Positions 40,279 through 49,849 are shown, counted from the first letter of the stretch. The stretch: DNA of 64,000 bases from Hymenobacter cellulosivorans (GCF_022919135.1 NZ_CP095049.1:2732501-2796500); one strand, 5' to 3'. A program made the numbers and translations. Notes: a model not told the origin generated them from the sequence alone.

Positions 40279-41445
40279 GTGCCTGACCTCGAAGCTCCCC
40301 TTTGGATTTTGCTGGCCCACGGGCTGACGCTGCTCCTGGCAGTGGCGGCTTTGGTGGCTACGCTTTTGCCCTTGCTGCGCGAAACCGCCTGGTGGATTCG
40401 CGTCTTCGACTTTCCCCGCCTGCAGATTGTGGCCGTCACGCTGCTGACCATCACCGGGGCGTTGCTGCTGGGCTGGCACCGGCTGGATGGCTACTGGGGC
40501 CTGGGTCTGCTGGGAGCTTTGGGGGCCGCCGTGGTGTACCAGTCCTTCCGCATCGTGCCCTATACGCCGGTAGCCAGCAAGCAGATTGCCGACAGCACCC
40601 GGCCCGACGGCTCGCGCCACCTGAGCCTGGCCGTGATGAACGTGCTGCAGTACAACAAGCAAGGAGCCCGCGCCCTGGCCGTGTTGCAGCAAACCGACCC
40701 CGACCTGATTATGGCCGTCGAAACCGACCAGTGGTGGTATGAGCAGCTCAAGCCCCTGGAAGCCACCCACCCCTATACCTGCCACGAACCCCTCGACAAC
40801 ACTTACGGCCTGCTGTTCTTTTCGCGCTTGCCCCTGAAAGGCTGCGAAATCAAGTATTTGCTCGATGATGACGTGCCTTCGCTCCACGGCCGGGTGCAGT
40901 TGCCGGACGGCAAAACCTGGGTGCGTATCTTTGGCCTGCACCCCAAGCCGCCAGCCCCGGCCGAGTCCAAAACCAGCACCAAGCGCGACGCGGAACTACT
41001 GCTGGTGGGCAAGGAAATCGGGGAGAAGGAGGAGCCGACCATCGTGTTTGGCGACATGAACGACGTGGCCTGGTCCCACACTTCCGAGTTATTCCGCCGC
41101 ATCAGCGGCCTGCTCGACCCGCGCGTGGGCCGGGGCCTGCTGCCCACCTTCCACGCCGACTACTCCCTGCTGCGCTGGCCCCTGGACCACGTCTTCGTGT
41201 CGCCCGATTTTAAGGTAGATGATATTCAGCGCCTGCCTTACGTAGGCTCCGACCATTTTCCCATCTACCTCAAGCTCAGCTACGAGCCTCACGATAAGGC
41301 TGAGCAGGAAGAAAACCGCGAACAGGCTGACACCGGCGACTACGAGGAAGCCGAGGAGAAAATCCAGGAGGGCTTCGAGGAGGAAGATGAAGAGGAAAAA
41401 GAGGAAGAAGCTGGTTTGAAGCCAAAACGGGAGCTGACGACCTAA
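40279..41445 (+). CDS. membrane-anchored endonuclease/exonuclease/phosphatase (EEP) family protein
   Basis: Protein of 388 residues. Three N-terminal membrane segments (ILLAHGLTLLLAVAALVATLL, IVAVTLLTITGALLLGW, GLGLLGALGAAVVYQSF) precede an EEP domain at about residues 110-330, containing VMNVLQYN, MAVETDQWW, VFGDMNDVAW and GSDHFPIYLK, the metal and catalytic residues of the superfamily. The last 55 residues are extremely acidic (EEEDEEEKEEEAG), which could bind cations or basic partners. The substrate (nucleic acid, phospholipid or inositol phosphate) is unknown. Start: GTG at 40279, no better ATG upstream. Confidence 0.87.
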   Translation: MPDLEAPLWILLAHGLTLLLAVAALVATLLPLLRETAWWIRVFDFPRLQIVAVTLLTITGALLLGWHRLDGYWGLGLLGALGAAVVYQSFRIVPYTPVASKQIADSTRPDGSRHLSLAVMNVLQYNKQGARALAVLQQTDPDLIMAVETDQWWYEQLKPLEATHPYTCHEPLDNTYGLLFFSRLPLKGCEIKYLLDDDVPSLHGRVQLPDGKTWVRIFGLHPKPPAPAESKTSTKRDAELLLVGKEIGEKEEPTIVFGDMNDVAWSHTSELFRRISGLLDPRVGRGLLPTFHADYSLLRWPLDHVFVSPDFKVDDIQRLPYVGSDHFPIYLKLSYEPHDKAEQEENREQADTGDYEEAEEKIQEGFEEEDEEEKEEEAGLKPKRELTT

Positions 41446-41453
41446 CCGCGTTT

Positions 41454-42599
41454 TTAGAGCTCGTACAGCCAAGCCATCTGCTTCTGGCTAACGGCTTTCG
41501 GTAGCCAGCGCATACCCAGGTTGCGCAAGCTAATCAGCAGCGGGTTTTCCAGCTGGGCCAGGCGGCCCAGTTGCCAGGAGGTGTTTACAATGCGGGTGGT
41601 AAGGGGCAGGCGCTTTTGTTCGAAGCAACGAAAAGCGCTGGGTAGCTCCTGGGTTTTAATCAGGCATTCAGCTAGCACGGCTGCATCTTCCACGGCTTGG
41701 CCGGCTCCCTGTCCCATATTGGGCGTAGTGGCGTGGCCCGCGTCGCCCAGCAGCAGCACCCGGCCATAGCTTAGCCGACGTAGCGGGGGCAAATCCAGAA
41801 TGTCGTTCCACAATAGCTGGGCGGGCTGCGTGAGGGCCAACAGCGCCGGAATAGGTGCAGGAAAATCGGCAAAGGTGCGCTGTAGGTCTGCCACGGTAAA
41901 GGCCTGAAAGTGCGGATTGCGGGGCGTGGAGCTGTTGAGACAGGCAAACCAGTAGGCGCGGTTGTGGCCCACGGGTACGTAGCCCAGGCGGCGCCCGCCG
42001 CTCCCCCAGATTTCGTAGGAGTCGCCAACGGGTAGCGGCAGCTGGCTGGTATCAACTACGGCCCGCCAGCACGTGTACCCCGCATACCGGGGCTGGCTCT
42101 GAGGCAACAGCTGCCGCCGAACCAGGGAATGCAGCCCATCGGCCCCAATTAACGCGTCGGCCTCGGCACTGGTCGAATCGGTGAAGTAGGCAGTAATTTT
42201 TCCTTCGGTTTCGGCGAACCGCTCGAAGCGTGAGTTTAGTCGGACCACGTCGGCGGGTAAGCTGGCCAGCAGCGCCCGCTGTAAGGCCGCGCGGTGAATG
42301 CCCAGGTTGTCGAATCCAATCTGGCGGGCAAAAAAAGCCGGGTCGGCCGATTGCAGCACGTGGCCCCGCTCATCGCACAAAGACAGCCTGCTAATGGGCG
42401 TGCCCTGCGCCCGAACAGCATCATAGAGGCCTAGCTGCGCCAAACCACGCATGGCATTGGCCCCTAACACCACTCCAGCCCCGACTTCACGCAGCTCGGC
42501 CGCCGCTTCGTGCACCTGCACCACGTGGCCTTGGCGCAGCAACGCATGAGCCGTAGTAAGGCCGCCAATGCCGGCCCCGATAACAATGAATGATGCCAT
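41454..42599 (-). CDS. FAD-dependent aromatic monooxygenase family protein
   Basis: Flavoprotein hydroxylase of 381 residues, PHBH/salicylate-hydroxylase superfamily. The dinucleotide-binding start is SFIVIGAGIGGLTTAHAL (GxGxxG). The DG motif is ALIGADGLHSLVRRQL, and the GD motif is LLLGDAGHATTPNMGQGAGQAVEDA. Family members hydroxylate aromatics, urate, or tetracycline; the substrate here is not determinable. The ATG at 42599 (MASFIVIG) starts at the first beta strand. A longer frame upstream would add 47 poorly conserved residues and was not used. Divergent from the next gene. Confidence 0.9.
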   Translation of the reverse strand: MASFIVIGAGIGGLTTAHALLRQGHVVQVHEAAAELREVGAGVVLGANAMRGLAQLGLYDAVRAQGTPISRLSLCDERGHVLQSADPAFFARQIGFDNLGIHRAALQRALLASLPADVVRLNSRFERFAETEGKITAYFTDSTSAEADALIGADGLHSLVRRQLLPQSQPRYAGYTCWRAVVDTSQLPLPVGDSYEIWGSGGRRLGYVPVGHNRAYWFACLNSSTPRNPHFQAFTVADLQRTFADFPAPIPALLALTQPAQLLWNDILDLPPLRRLSYGRVLLLGDAGHATTPNMGQGAGQAVEDAAVLAECLIKTQELPSAFRCFEQKRLPLTTRIVNTSWQLGRLAQLENPLLISLRNLGMRWLPKAVSQKQMAWLYEL

Positions 42600-42816
42600 A
42601 AATACGCGGGAGTATCCTGAATAAACTATACTATAGGAAAAGGATAGCTTAGAATGCCAGTTGGTAAAAAGAATGTATTTCGTCGGGAAATATACTTGCT
42701 TCAACTGGTAAAAGGTAATGTCCGTCTTTTTTTGCGGCATCCTTCTTCACTAGCTTCGCGTATTGGTTTTGTGCCAGATTTCGCCTGGTATCCTTCTCCT
42801 CCGATCTACCTGCAAC

Positions 42817-43236
42817 ATGTCTGAACAAACAACCCCCCGGTTGTATTTCGAAAATCCTGTCGGGCGCTTGCTCGAACACCCTGATGGTTATGCCATTGTG
42901 GCCTACAATCCCGGCAAAAGAAAGCTGAGCGACATGCAGGCCTTCCTGACCCACGCCAGCCAGTTGCTGCGCAATCGGGGCTGGCGCAAAATGCTCGGCG
43001 ACCAGCAGCAGATGTCACCTTACACGGAGGATGAGCGTACCTGGATCCAAAATTACTGGGTTTCCCGCACTGCGCAGGGCGACGAGATATACGGCGCTGT
43101 AATTCTGCCCCAAGACGTTTTTGCCCGCTTGTCGGTCAATCTGGTCATGAACGAAGCCCAGGAGTCGGCCCTTACGTACCGGCTCTTCGATAATGAAGCC
43201 GACGCCAAGGTTTGGCTTACGCAACTGCCGGTATAA
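42817..43236 (+). CDS. conserved protein of unknown function
   Basis: Predicted cytosolic protein of 139 residues (MSEQTTPRLYFENPVGRLLEHPDGYAIVAY). The order strand-helix-strand-helix with PDGYAIVAYNPGKRKLSDMQAFLTHASQLL, then VWLTQLPV at the C-terminus, resembles STAS- or SpoIIAA-like folds that bind or sense partners; this is a visual impression only. The ATG at 42817 is preferred over a longer frame from 42763. Convergent with dnaK, sharing the terminator between them. Confidence 0.75.
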   Translation: MSEQTTPRLYFENPVGRLLEHPDGYAIVAYNPGKRKLSDMQAFLTHASQLLRNRGWRKMLGDQQQMSPYTEDERTWIQNYWVSRTAQGDEIYGAVILPQDVFARLSVNLVMNEAQESALTYRLFDNEADAKVWLTQLPV

Positions 43237-43283
43237 AGCCCGGAGCAGGGGCGCCGAATAAATTTCTGCATAACGTAACCAAC

Positions 43284-43317
43284 AAAAAAAGGCCGGAAGC
43301 AATGCTCCCGGCCTTTT
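43284..43317. terminator. bidirectional terminator between the 42.8-kb gene and dnaK
   Basis: A7 then GGCCGGAAGC / GCTCCCGGCC with one A-C mismatch and AAT loop, then TTTT. A and T tails on both sides. Confidence 0.8.
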
Positions 43318-43335
43318 CTATCATCAATCAACAAA

Positions 43336-45270
43336 TTACTTGTTCCCGTCGACTTCTTCGTAGTCAACGTCGGTCACGTTGTCGTGGGGCTGGCCTTGCT
43401 GGCCGTTGCCACCTTGAGCCTGGCCATCACCGCCGGGGTAGCCCTGGGGCTGACCTTCGCCGCCTTGAGCATACATTTCCTGCGAAGCGGCCTGCCAAGC
43501 GGCGTTGATAGCCTCCATGGCGGTGCCAATCTGGCCGAGGTCTTTGCTCTCATGGGCCTTCTTGAGGTCGGCCAGGGCATTTTCTACGGCCGTCTTGTTG
43601 CCGGCGCTCAGCTTGTCGCCGTACTCTTTCAACTGCTTCTCGGTCTGGAAGATCATCGAGTCGGCCTGGTTGACTTTCTCAATGCGCTCCTTTTCCTGCT
43701 TGTCAGCCTCTTCGTTGGCTTTGGCCTCGTTGCGCATCCGCTCGATGTCAGCATCCGACAAGCCGGAAGAAGCCTCAATGCGGATCTTCTGCTCTTTGCC
43801 GGTGCCTTTGTCCTTGGCCGATACGTGCAGGATACCGTTGGCGTCGATGTCGAAGGTTACTTCGATCTGCGGAACGCCGCGGGGTGCTGGCGGAATGTCG
43901 GAGAGGTGGAAGCGGCCGATAGTGCGGTTCTGGGAAGCCAAGGGACGCTCGCCTTGCAGCACGTGGATTTCAACCGAAGGCTGGTTGTCGGAAGCCGTCG
44001 AGAAGGTCTCGGACTTCTTGGTCGGAATCGTCGTGTTGCTTTCAATCAGCTTGGTCATCACGCCGCCCATGGTCTCGATACCGAGGCTCAGCGGAGTTAC
44101 GTCCAGCAGCAGGACGTCTTTGACTTCGCCGGTCAGTACCCCACCCTGGATAGCAGCGCCAATGGCTACTACTTCGTCGGGGTTAACGCCTTTCGAAGGC
44201 TTCTTGCCGAAGAACTTCTCTACTTCCTCCTGAATGCGGGGAATGCGGGTCGAACCACCCACCAAGATTACCTCGTCGATATCCGACGTGCTCAGGCCAG
44301 CGTCTTGCAGGGCTTTCTTCACGGGATCCATCGAGCGGCGCACCAGCGAATCGGCGAGCTGCTCGAACTTGGCGCGGCTCAGCTTTACCACCAGGTGCTT
44401 GGGGCCCGAGGCGGTAGCCGTTACGTAGGGCAGGTTGATTTCCGTCTCCGAAGAGCTCGACAGCTCAACCTTGGCTTTCTCAGCGGCTTCTTTCAGGCGC
44501 TGCAGAGCCATGGGGTCTTTACGCAGGTCGAGGCCTTCGTTTTCGCTGGCGAAAGTCTCGGCCAGGAAGTTGATGATTACCTGGTCGAAGTCGTCGCCAC
44601 CGAGGTGGGTATCACCGTTGGTGCTCAGTACTTCGAATACGCCGTCGCCGAGTTCCAGAATCGAGATGTCGAAGGTACCGCCACCCAAGTCATAGACGGC
44701 AATCTTCTGGTCTTTGTGCTTTTTATCGAGGCCGTAGGCCAAGGCAGCGGCCGTAGGCTCGTTGATGATGCGCTTCACGTCGAGGCCGGCAATGGCACCG
44801 GCTTCTTTAGTAGCCTGGCGCTGGGCGTCGTTGAAGTAAGCCGGAACCGTAATAACGGCTTCGGTTACCGTCGTGCCCAGATACTCTTCGGCGGTCTGCT
44901 TCATTTTCTGAAGCACCATGGCCGAAATTTCCTGGGGCGTATACTGGCGGTCACCGATTTTAACGGCTACCGTGTTGTTAGAGCCCTTCTCCAGCTGATA
45001 CGACACGTGCTTCGACTCTTCGGTTACTTCCGAGAAGCCGCGGCCCATAAAGCGCTTAATCGACTGAATCGTGTTCTGGGGATTGGTAATGGCTTGACGT
45101 TTGGCCGGGTCACCGACTTTCCGCTCGCCCTTACCGTTGTCGAGGAACGCCACAATCGACGGAGTCGTGCGGCGGCCTTCGCTATTTGGAATCACCACCG
45201 GCTCGTTGCCTTCCATAACGGACACGCACGAGTTGGTGGTGCCGAGGTCAATACCGATTATTTTTCCCAT
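43336..45270 (-). CDS. dnaK: molecular chaperone DnaK (Hsp70)
   Basis: Complete Hsp70 of 644 residues. ATPase signatures: [17 protein letters not shown] at the N-terminus, [19 protein letters not shown], and [21 protein letters not shown]. The substrate-binding domain starts about residue 390 ([20 protein letters not shown]). The C-terminus ends in a Gly/Gln-rich linker and the EEVD-like DYEEVDGNK. Partner genes (grpE, dnaJ) are not in the window. A candidate regulatory dyad lies 107 bp upstream. Confidence 0.98.
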   Translation of the reverse strand: MGKIIGIDLGTTNSCVSVMEGNEPVVIPNSEGRRTTPSIVAFLDNGKGERKVGDPAKRQAITNPQNTIQSIKRFMGRGFSEVTEESKHVSYQLEKGSNNTVAVKIGDRQYTPQEISAMVLQKMKQTAEEYLGTTVTEAVITVPAYFNDAQRQATKEAGAIAGLDVKRIINEPTAAALAYGLDKKHKDQKIAVYDLGGGTFDISILELGDGVFEVLSTNGDTHLGGDDFDQVIINFLAETFASENEGLDLRKDPMALQRLKEAAEKAKVELSSSSETEINLPYVTATASGPKHLVVKLSRAKFEQLADSLVRRSMDPVKKALQDAGLSTSDIDEVILVGGSTRIPRIQEEVEKFFGKKPSKGVNPDEVVAIGAAIQGGVLTGEVKDVLLLDVTPLSLGIETMGGVMTKLIESNTTIPTKKSETFSTASDNQPSVEIHVLQGERPLASQNRTIGRFHLSDIPPAPRGVPQIEVTFDIDANGILHVSAKDKGTGKEQKIRIEASSGLSDADIERMRNEAKANEEADKQEKERIEKVNQADSMIFQTEKQLKEYGDKLSAGNKTAVENALADLKKAHESKDLGQIGTAMEAINAAWQAASQEMYAQGGEGQPQGYPGGDGQAQGGNGQQGQPHDNVTDVDYEEVDGNK

Positions 45271-45376
45271 TTGATTGGATGTATGTAAGTGTTGGATGTG
45301 TCTGCTTCAGATTGCGAATCACTCGCGTCGGACTAATGACAAGCAGCGTACCAGCCCGAAAAAGGCGGTTTTTCTG

Positions 45377-45389
45377 TGACACATTGTCA
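45377..45389 (-). promoter_or_regulatory. TGACA-N3-TGTCA dyad upstream of dnaK
   Basis: Perfect dyad TGACACATTGTCA, centred at 45383. No CIRCE element is present. No TAnnTTTG -7 element is evident in the 237 bp between the dnaK ATG and the repeat, so dnaK may use another sigma or a diverged promoter. The regulator is unknown. Confidence 0.4.
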
Positions 45390-45507
45390 TTTTAGCCGAC
45401 TCCCAAGGCAGGTTTTACGACGGACTGACTTTTACGGGGAAGTAGCCGGCAGGATATGCTGACAGCGGGGCAGGGGAGAGGCCCACTTGAAGCAATTCCC
45501 TTTGGGT

Positions 45508-45682
45508 GTCATCCTAAGCAGAGCATTCCATGCATCACGCGCCGTGACCTGCCCCCATGTTATAAGAAATGCTCTTCAATGTGAAAAGCCCTTTACTACC
45601 GGGATAGTAAAGGGCTTTTTACATTGGTAAGACCTGTCGTGGGATAGGCGAGCAAGGCCCTTCGGCTGTGCCTCAGGATGAG
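45508..45682. repeat. composite palindromic repeat, family A copy 6
   Basis: Outer arms begin GTCATCCTAAGCAGAGCATTC and end with the complement GCCTCAGGATGAGA. The core is AAAAGCCCTTTACTA / TAGTAAAGGGCTTTTTAC (about 45583-45621) with near-perfect pairing. It lies between the 5' region of dnaK and the 3' end of the hydrolase gene. Confidence 0.85.
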
Positions 45683-45696
45683 AGTCGATTTATACT

Positions 45697-46632
45697 TTAA
45701 AACTGCTTTAGAAACCCACCAATTGTGTTTCTCCATTCTGCTGGGTACTTATGCCAATAGGGCTCGTGGCCAGCAGCGGGGAAGTCGCGGCGCTGCTTGG
45801 GCCCTTGTAAGGCCGCATAAATGGCGTCGGTTTCGGCCCGGGTGACGCGCGGGTCGGCCTCGCCCCACATGAGCAGGGTAGGAGCCATTACCTTTTTAGC
45901 AAACTCGGTAGCGTCGAGGTCGAAGGCCCAGAAGCTGTTTTGCACCCCGCCCCAGAAAACGAGCAGGTTGGCCATGGGAAAGGCTGGCACGTGCATGGAG
46001 CTGAAGCGGTTTTGGGCCGTCTGGAGCATGCTGCCGTAGGGGCACTCGATGATATTGGCTGCGGGCCTCACGCCCAGCTCACTCTCGGCCCGCAGGATGG
46101 CCACGGCACCCATAGATGCGCCGTAGAGGATGATAGGCGTGGTTGCGTTTTGCTGCTGTAGATAGGTGAATACCGCTTTTACATCAGCCGATTCGCGGAA
46201 TCCGACCGTAGTTTGGAAGCCTTCGGAGCCACCGTTACCGGCAAAATCAACGAGCAGGACGGAGTAACCCAGCTGCCGAAACGTGCCCGCCTCAGTCAGC
46301 AGCTTGGACTTGTTGCTGGTGTAGCCGTGAAACAAGGCCACGCGGCCTTTCTCGTGTTCCACCGGACTGTACCAAGCTTCCAACTGCCCGTTGGAGCTCG
46401 GGATGGTAACGGTGCTGAACGCAAAAGCCGGCGCGCCGACGTTGCGGGGCTTGGGGTTTTTGATGCCCGTCAGCAACACCCAGGCTTTATCCAGGGCCGA
46501 AAGCTGCTCGGGGTTGTCGGTGTGGGTGCCGGGCTCGTCGGTGAAGTGGGTAAAGCGCCAGGCATGCAGAAAAGCCACGCCGTTGACGGCCAGAAAACCC
46601 AGCAATGCCAGCCAGAGCAGCCTACGTTTCAT
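45697..46632 (-). CDS. alpha/beta hydrolase, membrane-anchored
   Basis: Serine hydrolase of 311 residues with an N-terminal signal anchor (LLWLALLGFLAVNGVAFL). The catalytic triad is visible: nucleophile elbow LYGASMGAVAIL (GxSxG), acid in GEADPRVTRAE, and His in AAGHEPYW. The oxyanion region is LFHGYTSNKSKLL. No lipase or esterase subgroup is clear; it resembles the BAAT/YfhR-like single-domain hydrolases. Translation is coupled to the preceding pseudouridine synthase: its ATG overlaps that stop codon by one base (TAATG). Confidence 0.88.
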   Translation of the reverse strand: MKRRLLWLALLGFLAVNGVAFLHAWRFTHFTDEPGTHTDNPEQLSALDKAWVLLTGIKNPKPRNVGAPAFAFSTVTIPSSNGQLEAWYSPVEHEKGRVALFHGYTSNKSKLLTEAGTFRQLGYSVLLVDFAGNGGSEGFQTTVGFRESADVKAVFTYLQQQNATTPIILYGASMGAVAILRAESELGVRPAANIIECPYGSMLQTAQNRFSSMHVPAFPMANLLVFWGGVQNSFWAFDLDATEFAKKVMAPTLLMWGEADPRVTRAETDAIYAALQGPKQRRDFPAAGHEPYWHKYPAEWRNTIGGFLKQF

Positions 46633-47486
46633 TAGCGGCTCGAGCTACGGCCCCCACCTGAACGGCCCCCGCCGCCGGAGTTGCGGCCAGCCCCGCTAGC
46701 ACCGGGCTTGGCGCCGGAGCGGCCTTTGGGCTTGTCCGAGTCAAAGGAGCGGCCGCCTTTGCCGGCCGCAGGACGGGTGCCGGTTGAGCCAGAACCGGCA
46801 GATTTTGGCCCTGCCGAGCGGCCGGCGCTGGCTGGTTTGGCCTGTGCGTCGGCTTTAGCGGCTCCGGCAGCCGACTTGGGTGCTACAGTCCGTTCGCCCG
46901 GCATTTTGGTGGCCGAGTAGGCTGAGCGCAGCTTGGCGGCTTCGGCTTCGGTCAGTTCCCGCCACTGCCCGGGCGCGAGGCCGTCTACGGGCAGGTGAGC
47001 AATCTGGGTGCGGACCAGGCGCAGGGTGGGAAAGCCTACGGCGGCCGTCATCTTGCGCACCTGCCGGTTCATGCCCTGCGAAATCGTGATTTTCAGCCAG
47101 GAAGTAGGAATGGCGGCCCGGAAGCGGATAGGCTTGCTGCGTTCCCACAAATAAGAAGGCGGGCCGGCCAGCAATTCGGCTTCAGCCGGAGCGGTGTAGC
47201 TGGTTTTGATATCGACGCCGCGGCGCAGCTGGGCCAGGGCTTCCTCGGTCGGAATGCCTTCTACCTGGGCCAGGTAGGTTTTGGGTACTTTGTAGCGGGG
47301 CTCCGAGAGGCGGTGCTGCAGGCCTTTGTCGTCGGTGAGTAGCACAAGGCCTTCGCTGTCGTAATCGAGGCGGCCAACGGGGTACACGCCAGGCACGGGC
47401 ACGAAGTCTTTGAGCGTGGCGCGGCCGTTCTCGTCGGTAAATTGGGTGAGAACTTCGTAGGGTTTGTTGACGAGAACGTAGCGCAT
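46632..47486 (-). CDS. pseudouridine synthase (RluE/RsuA-like) with Gly/Ser-rich basic tail
   Basis: RNA pseudouridine synthase of 284 residues. The catalytic motif GRLDYDSEGLVLLT contains the essential Asp; other signatures are MRYVLVNKPYEVLTQF at the start and ISQGMNRQVRKMTAAVGFPTLRLVR. There is no N-terminal S4 domain, which suits the RluE-like single-domain subgroup, probably modifying 23S rRNA. The last 90 residues are low complexity with Ala/Lys, then Gly-Gly-Arg-Ser repeats (SGGGGRSGGGRSSSR), a likely RNA-binding tail. Start at 47486 (MRYVLVNKP): the TACCTTTG element at 47602-47609 excludes the longer frame. Confidence 0.9.
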   Translation of the reverse strand: MRYVLVNKPYEVLTQFTDENGRATLKDFVPVPGVYPVGRLDYDSEGLVLLTDDKGLQHRLSEPRYKVPKTYLAQVEGIPTEEALAQLRRGVDIKTSYTAPAEAELLAGPPSYLWERSKPIRFRAAIPTSWLKITISQGMNRQVRKMTAAVGFPTLRLVRTQIAHLPVDGLAPGQWRELTEAEAAKLRSAYSATKMPGERTVAPKSAAGAAKADAQAKPASAGRSAGPKSAGSGSTGTRPAAGKGGRSFDSDKPKGRSGAKPGASGAGRNSGGGGRSGGGRSSSR

Positions 47487-47601
47487 CAGCAGGAAAAACG
47501 TGGGGTAAGAAAAAGCAGAAGAAGACGGTTTGCCCGCCCGGGAATCGAGAATGAGCCGGTATAGGTCCGTTTTCCGGCGGCTATAAACCAGGCGGAACAC
47601 A

Positions 47602-47609
47602 CAAAGGTA
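47602..47609 (-). promoter_or_regulatory. -7 promoter element of the pseudouridine synthase gene
   Basis: CAAAGGTA on the plus strand is TACCTTTG on the minus, a perfect TAnnTTTG. Gives a leader of about 110 nt to the ATG at 47486. No clear -33 TTG. Confidence 0.55.
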
Positions 47610-47681
47610 CCAATCCGCAGAGCACCTACCACGCTAGGGGCTGAAATAGCAGCCTAAGCTGTGTAACGCGTTCAGCCAAAA

Positions 47682-47921
47682 TTATAGCCCCGCTATCAGC
47701 AAATAGAGCAGCAGTAACGCCAGGAAAGGGGCTCCCACCAGCAATAGGCCCAGGCGGCGGGACTTCCCCTCAGCTGTATCTGCCTTGTCCACAAAGTCCC
47801 GCTTGCCGACGTTCAGAATGGCAACGAGAAAGGCTAGAAACCCAAGGGCCAGCCCGATACCCACGAACCACAGAAGCCCGGTTATATCACCAAGCAAGAG
47901 CAAAGGGCAGGATAAGGTCAT
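47682..47921 (-). CDS. small membrane protein, unknown function
   Basis: Protein of 79 residues with two strongly hydrophobic segments (WFVGIGLALGFLAFLVAIL and LGLLLVGAPFLALLLLYLLIAGL) joined by a charged loop (VGKRDFVDKADTAEGKSRR). No family recognised. It could be a small regulatory membrane protein or a spurious frame; composition and the clean hairpin topology favour a real gene. It has no operon partner. Confidence 0.55.
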   Translation of the reverse strand: MTLSCPLLLLGDITGLLWFVGIGLALGFLAFLVAILNVGKRDFVDKADTAEGKSRRLGLLLVGAPFLALLLLYLLIAGL

Positions 47922-47999
47922 AAAGCAGCAGTAAAAACAAACCAGAATAACGGATTCTTGCCCCGAAAAGCTACCAGCAGGTTTGTTGTATATACATTT

Positions 48000-48740
48000 T
48001 TAGAGCTGATTGTGGGCCCGGATCAGGGTGGCAAACGAGTCACGGTAGGTGTCGCCGATGGGCAGCAGGCGGCCGGCCACCTGCACCTTGCCCCGCTCCA
48101 GGTGCTCGATGCGCTGGAGCGAAACCAAAAACGACTTGTGAATCCGGGCGAACCGCTCGGGCGGCAGTACTTCCTCCACTCGCCGGAAGGATTGCAAAGT
48201 CAGGATTTTGCCCTGGGTGGTATAAATCATCAGGTATTCCTTCATGCCCTCGATGTAGAGAATATCATCGAAGGCCACGCGCAGCAGGCGGTGCTCGTTT
48301 TTGACGAACATAGCATCGGGCGCCGCCAGCGCAGCTTCCGGGGCCGGAGCGGGCGGGGGCATCAGGGCCTGGCGCACCTTGTTGACGGCCTGTAAAAACC
48401 GCTCAAACGAAATGGGCTTGAGTAGGTAGTCCGTCACGCCTAACTCGTAGCTGCGCACGGCGTAGGAATCATAGGCCGTAGTCAGCACGATGCGTGGGCC
48501 CGGAGCGGGCAGCAGTTGGGCCAGCTGCAAACCCGTAAGGCGGGGCATGTGGATGTCGAGAAAAACCAGGTCTACGGGGTTGTCCTGCAGAAAGGCCAGG
48601 GCCGCCAGGGCCTCATGAAACTGCCCGCGCACGTCCAGAAAGGAAATTTGCGCGCAATAATCGGCCAGCACGTCGAGGGCCAGGGGCTCGTCGTCGATGA
48701 GGACGCAGAAGATTTTGCGCAGCGGGGTTTCCGGTTCCAT
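48000..48740 (-). CDS. LytTR-family response regulator
   Basis: Two-component response regulator of 246 residues. Receiver domain 10-130 with acidic pocket (LIDDEP), phospho-acceptor Asp62 in LVFLDIHMPRLTG, Thr in LTTAYDSYA and Lys in YLLKPISFE. Then a LytTR DNA-binding domain about 145-240 (FVKNEHRLLRVAFDDILYIEGMKEYLMIYT, FARIHKSFLVSLQRIEHLERG). Such regulators bind direct repeats upstream of target genes. It follows the sensor kinase gene by 2 bp, so the two are co-translated. The divergent ABC transporter is a likely target (inference). Confidence 0.93.
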   Translation of the reverse strand: MEPETPLRKIFCVLIDDEPLALDVLADYCAQISFLDVRGQFHEALAALAFLQDNPVDLVFLDIHMPRLTGLQLAQLLPAPGPRIVLTTAYDSYAVRSYELGVTDYLLKPISFERFLQAVNKVRQALMPPPAPAPEAALAAPDAMFVKNEHRLLRVAFDDILYIEGMKEYLMIYTTQGKILTLQSFRRVEEVLPPERFARIHKSFLVSLQRIEHLERGKVQVAGRLLPIGDTYRDSFATLIRAHNQL

Positions 48741-48742
48741 AG

Positions 48743-49849
48743 TTAAAGCGCGGCGGCCAGGGTCAGCACCACCGTATGCTCCGTGGGCTGGCTCTCGACG
48801 TGTAAGGTATGACGGTTGGGGTAGAGCAAGTTCAGGCGGCGGCGCAAATTAACCAAGCCCAGACCACCGGCTTGCTCTTGAGGGGAGTGGGCGTTGGCAT
48901 CGACGAAGTTGTGTACCTCGAAGCGCAATTCGCCCGCGGTGGTTAGCGCCACGGTCAGGCGCACGGCCTCGGGGCGCATGGCCAGGTCGCCGTGCTTAAA
49001 AGCGTTTTCGACCAGGGGCAGCAAAAGCATGGGCGCAATCTGATAGGTTGAGTCGTTGGGCACGCCGCGGCTGTGAAAGACAATGGCCTCGGCGTCGGCT
49101 GCGGGCAGACGCAGGCGCTGCAAGTCCAGAAAGCTGCGGATGTTGGTCAGCTCCTTAGCCAGCAAGACCTGCTCTGAATTGCTTTCATAGAGCATGTAGC
49201 GCATGATTTCGGCCAGGCGGAGCACGGCTTCCGGCGCCCTTGCCGACTGCTGCTTGGTTAGGGCGTAGATGTTGTTAAGGGTGTTAAACAGAAAGTGCGG
49301 ATTGACCTGGGCCTTGAGCAAAGCCAGCTCGGTGAGCAGGTTTTGGCGCTCCAGTTCCCGGCGGTTGCGCTGGCCCTGCAGGTAGTCGCTGGTGACCTTT
49401 AGACCGGAGCTGAAAAAGAGCGTTATCAGGCCCCAAAGAATATAAGGCTCTACCTGCCGCGACGGGTTAATGGGTTCAGTGCCGCCATCCGGAATTGTGT
49501 ACCGGGAAATGACCACCCGCAGGCCTACGGATACGGCTATGGTCACGATTACGGCCAGCACGTAGCGCCAGACGTGGTTGTGGGCCAGGATGTTGGGAAT
49601 CAGGATCAGCCAGTTGACGTAGAATAATCCCGCGTACAGAATATCGGTGAGGACCCCGTGCACGAGGGCATACTGCCAATCGAAGGCATGGCTTACAGTG
49701 GTGCGGTTTAGGGCGTGGAGGCCAAAATAGATCTGTAGGGCATCTATTGCCACCAGCCCGGCCCATAAGGACAGATGCGCCCACAACGGGACCCGGCTGG
49801 CAGCAGGTAGCCAGGGCGGTGGCATTATTGAGGCAGGGTAGGGCGACAT
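48743..49849 (-). CDS. LytS/YehU-type sensor histidine kinase
   Basis: Integral membrane sensor kinase of 368 residues with about four N-terminal segments (LSLWAGLVAIDALQIYFGLH, DILYAGLFYVNWLILIPNIL, YVLAVIVTIAVSVGLRVVI, ILWGLITLFFSSGLKV). The His_kinase domain carries phosphorylated His185 in KAQVNPHFLFNTLNNIYAL, and the ATP-binding part is visible as PLVENAFKHG and GLGLVNLRRRLNLLY. No extracellular sensor domain is present. The start at 49849 (MSPYPASIM) is chosen; ATGs at 49825 and 49924 exist. A near-consensus promoter (CCAAAGTA at 49889-49896) supports a downstream start. Partner of the LytTR regulator. Confidence 0.88.
   Translation of the reverse strand: MSPYPASIMPPPWLPAASRVPLWAHLSLWAGLVAIDALQIYFGLHALNRTTVSHAFDWQYALVHGVLTDILYAGLFYVNWLILIPNILAHNHVWRYVLAVIVTIAVSVGLRVVISRYTIPDGGTEPINPSRQVEPYILWGLITLFFSSGLKVTSDYLQGQRNRRELERQNLLTELALLKAQVNPHFLFNTLNNIYALTKQQSARAPEAVLRLAEIMRYMLYESNSEQVLLAKELTNIRSFLDLQRLRLPAADAEAIVFHSRGVPNDSTYQIAPMLLLPLVENAFKHGDLAMRPEAVRLTVALTTAGELRFEVHNFVDANAHSPQEQAGGLGLVNLRRRLNLLYPNRHTLHVESQPTEHTVVLTLAAAL

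Noticed and set aside
43384..45288. Plus-strand open frame of 634 codons opposite dnaK
   Set aside because: dnaK on the minus strand is complete and unambiguous; the antisense frame is a composition effect.
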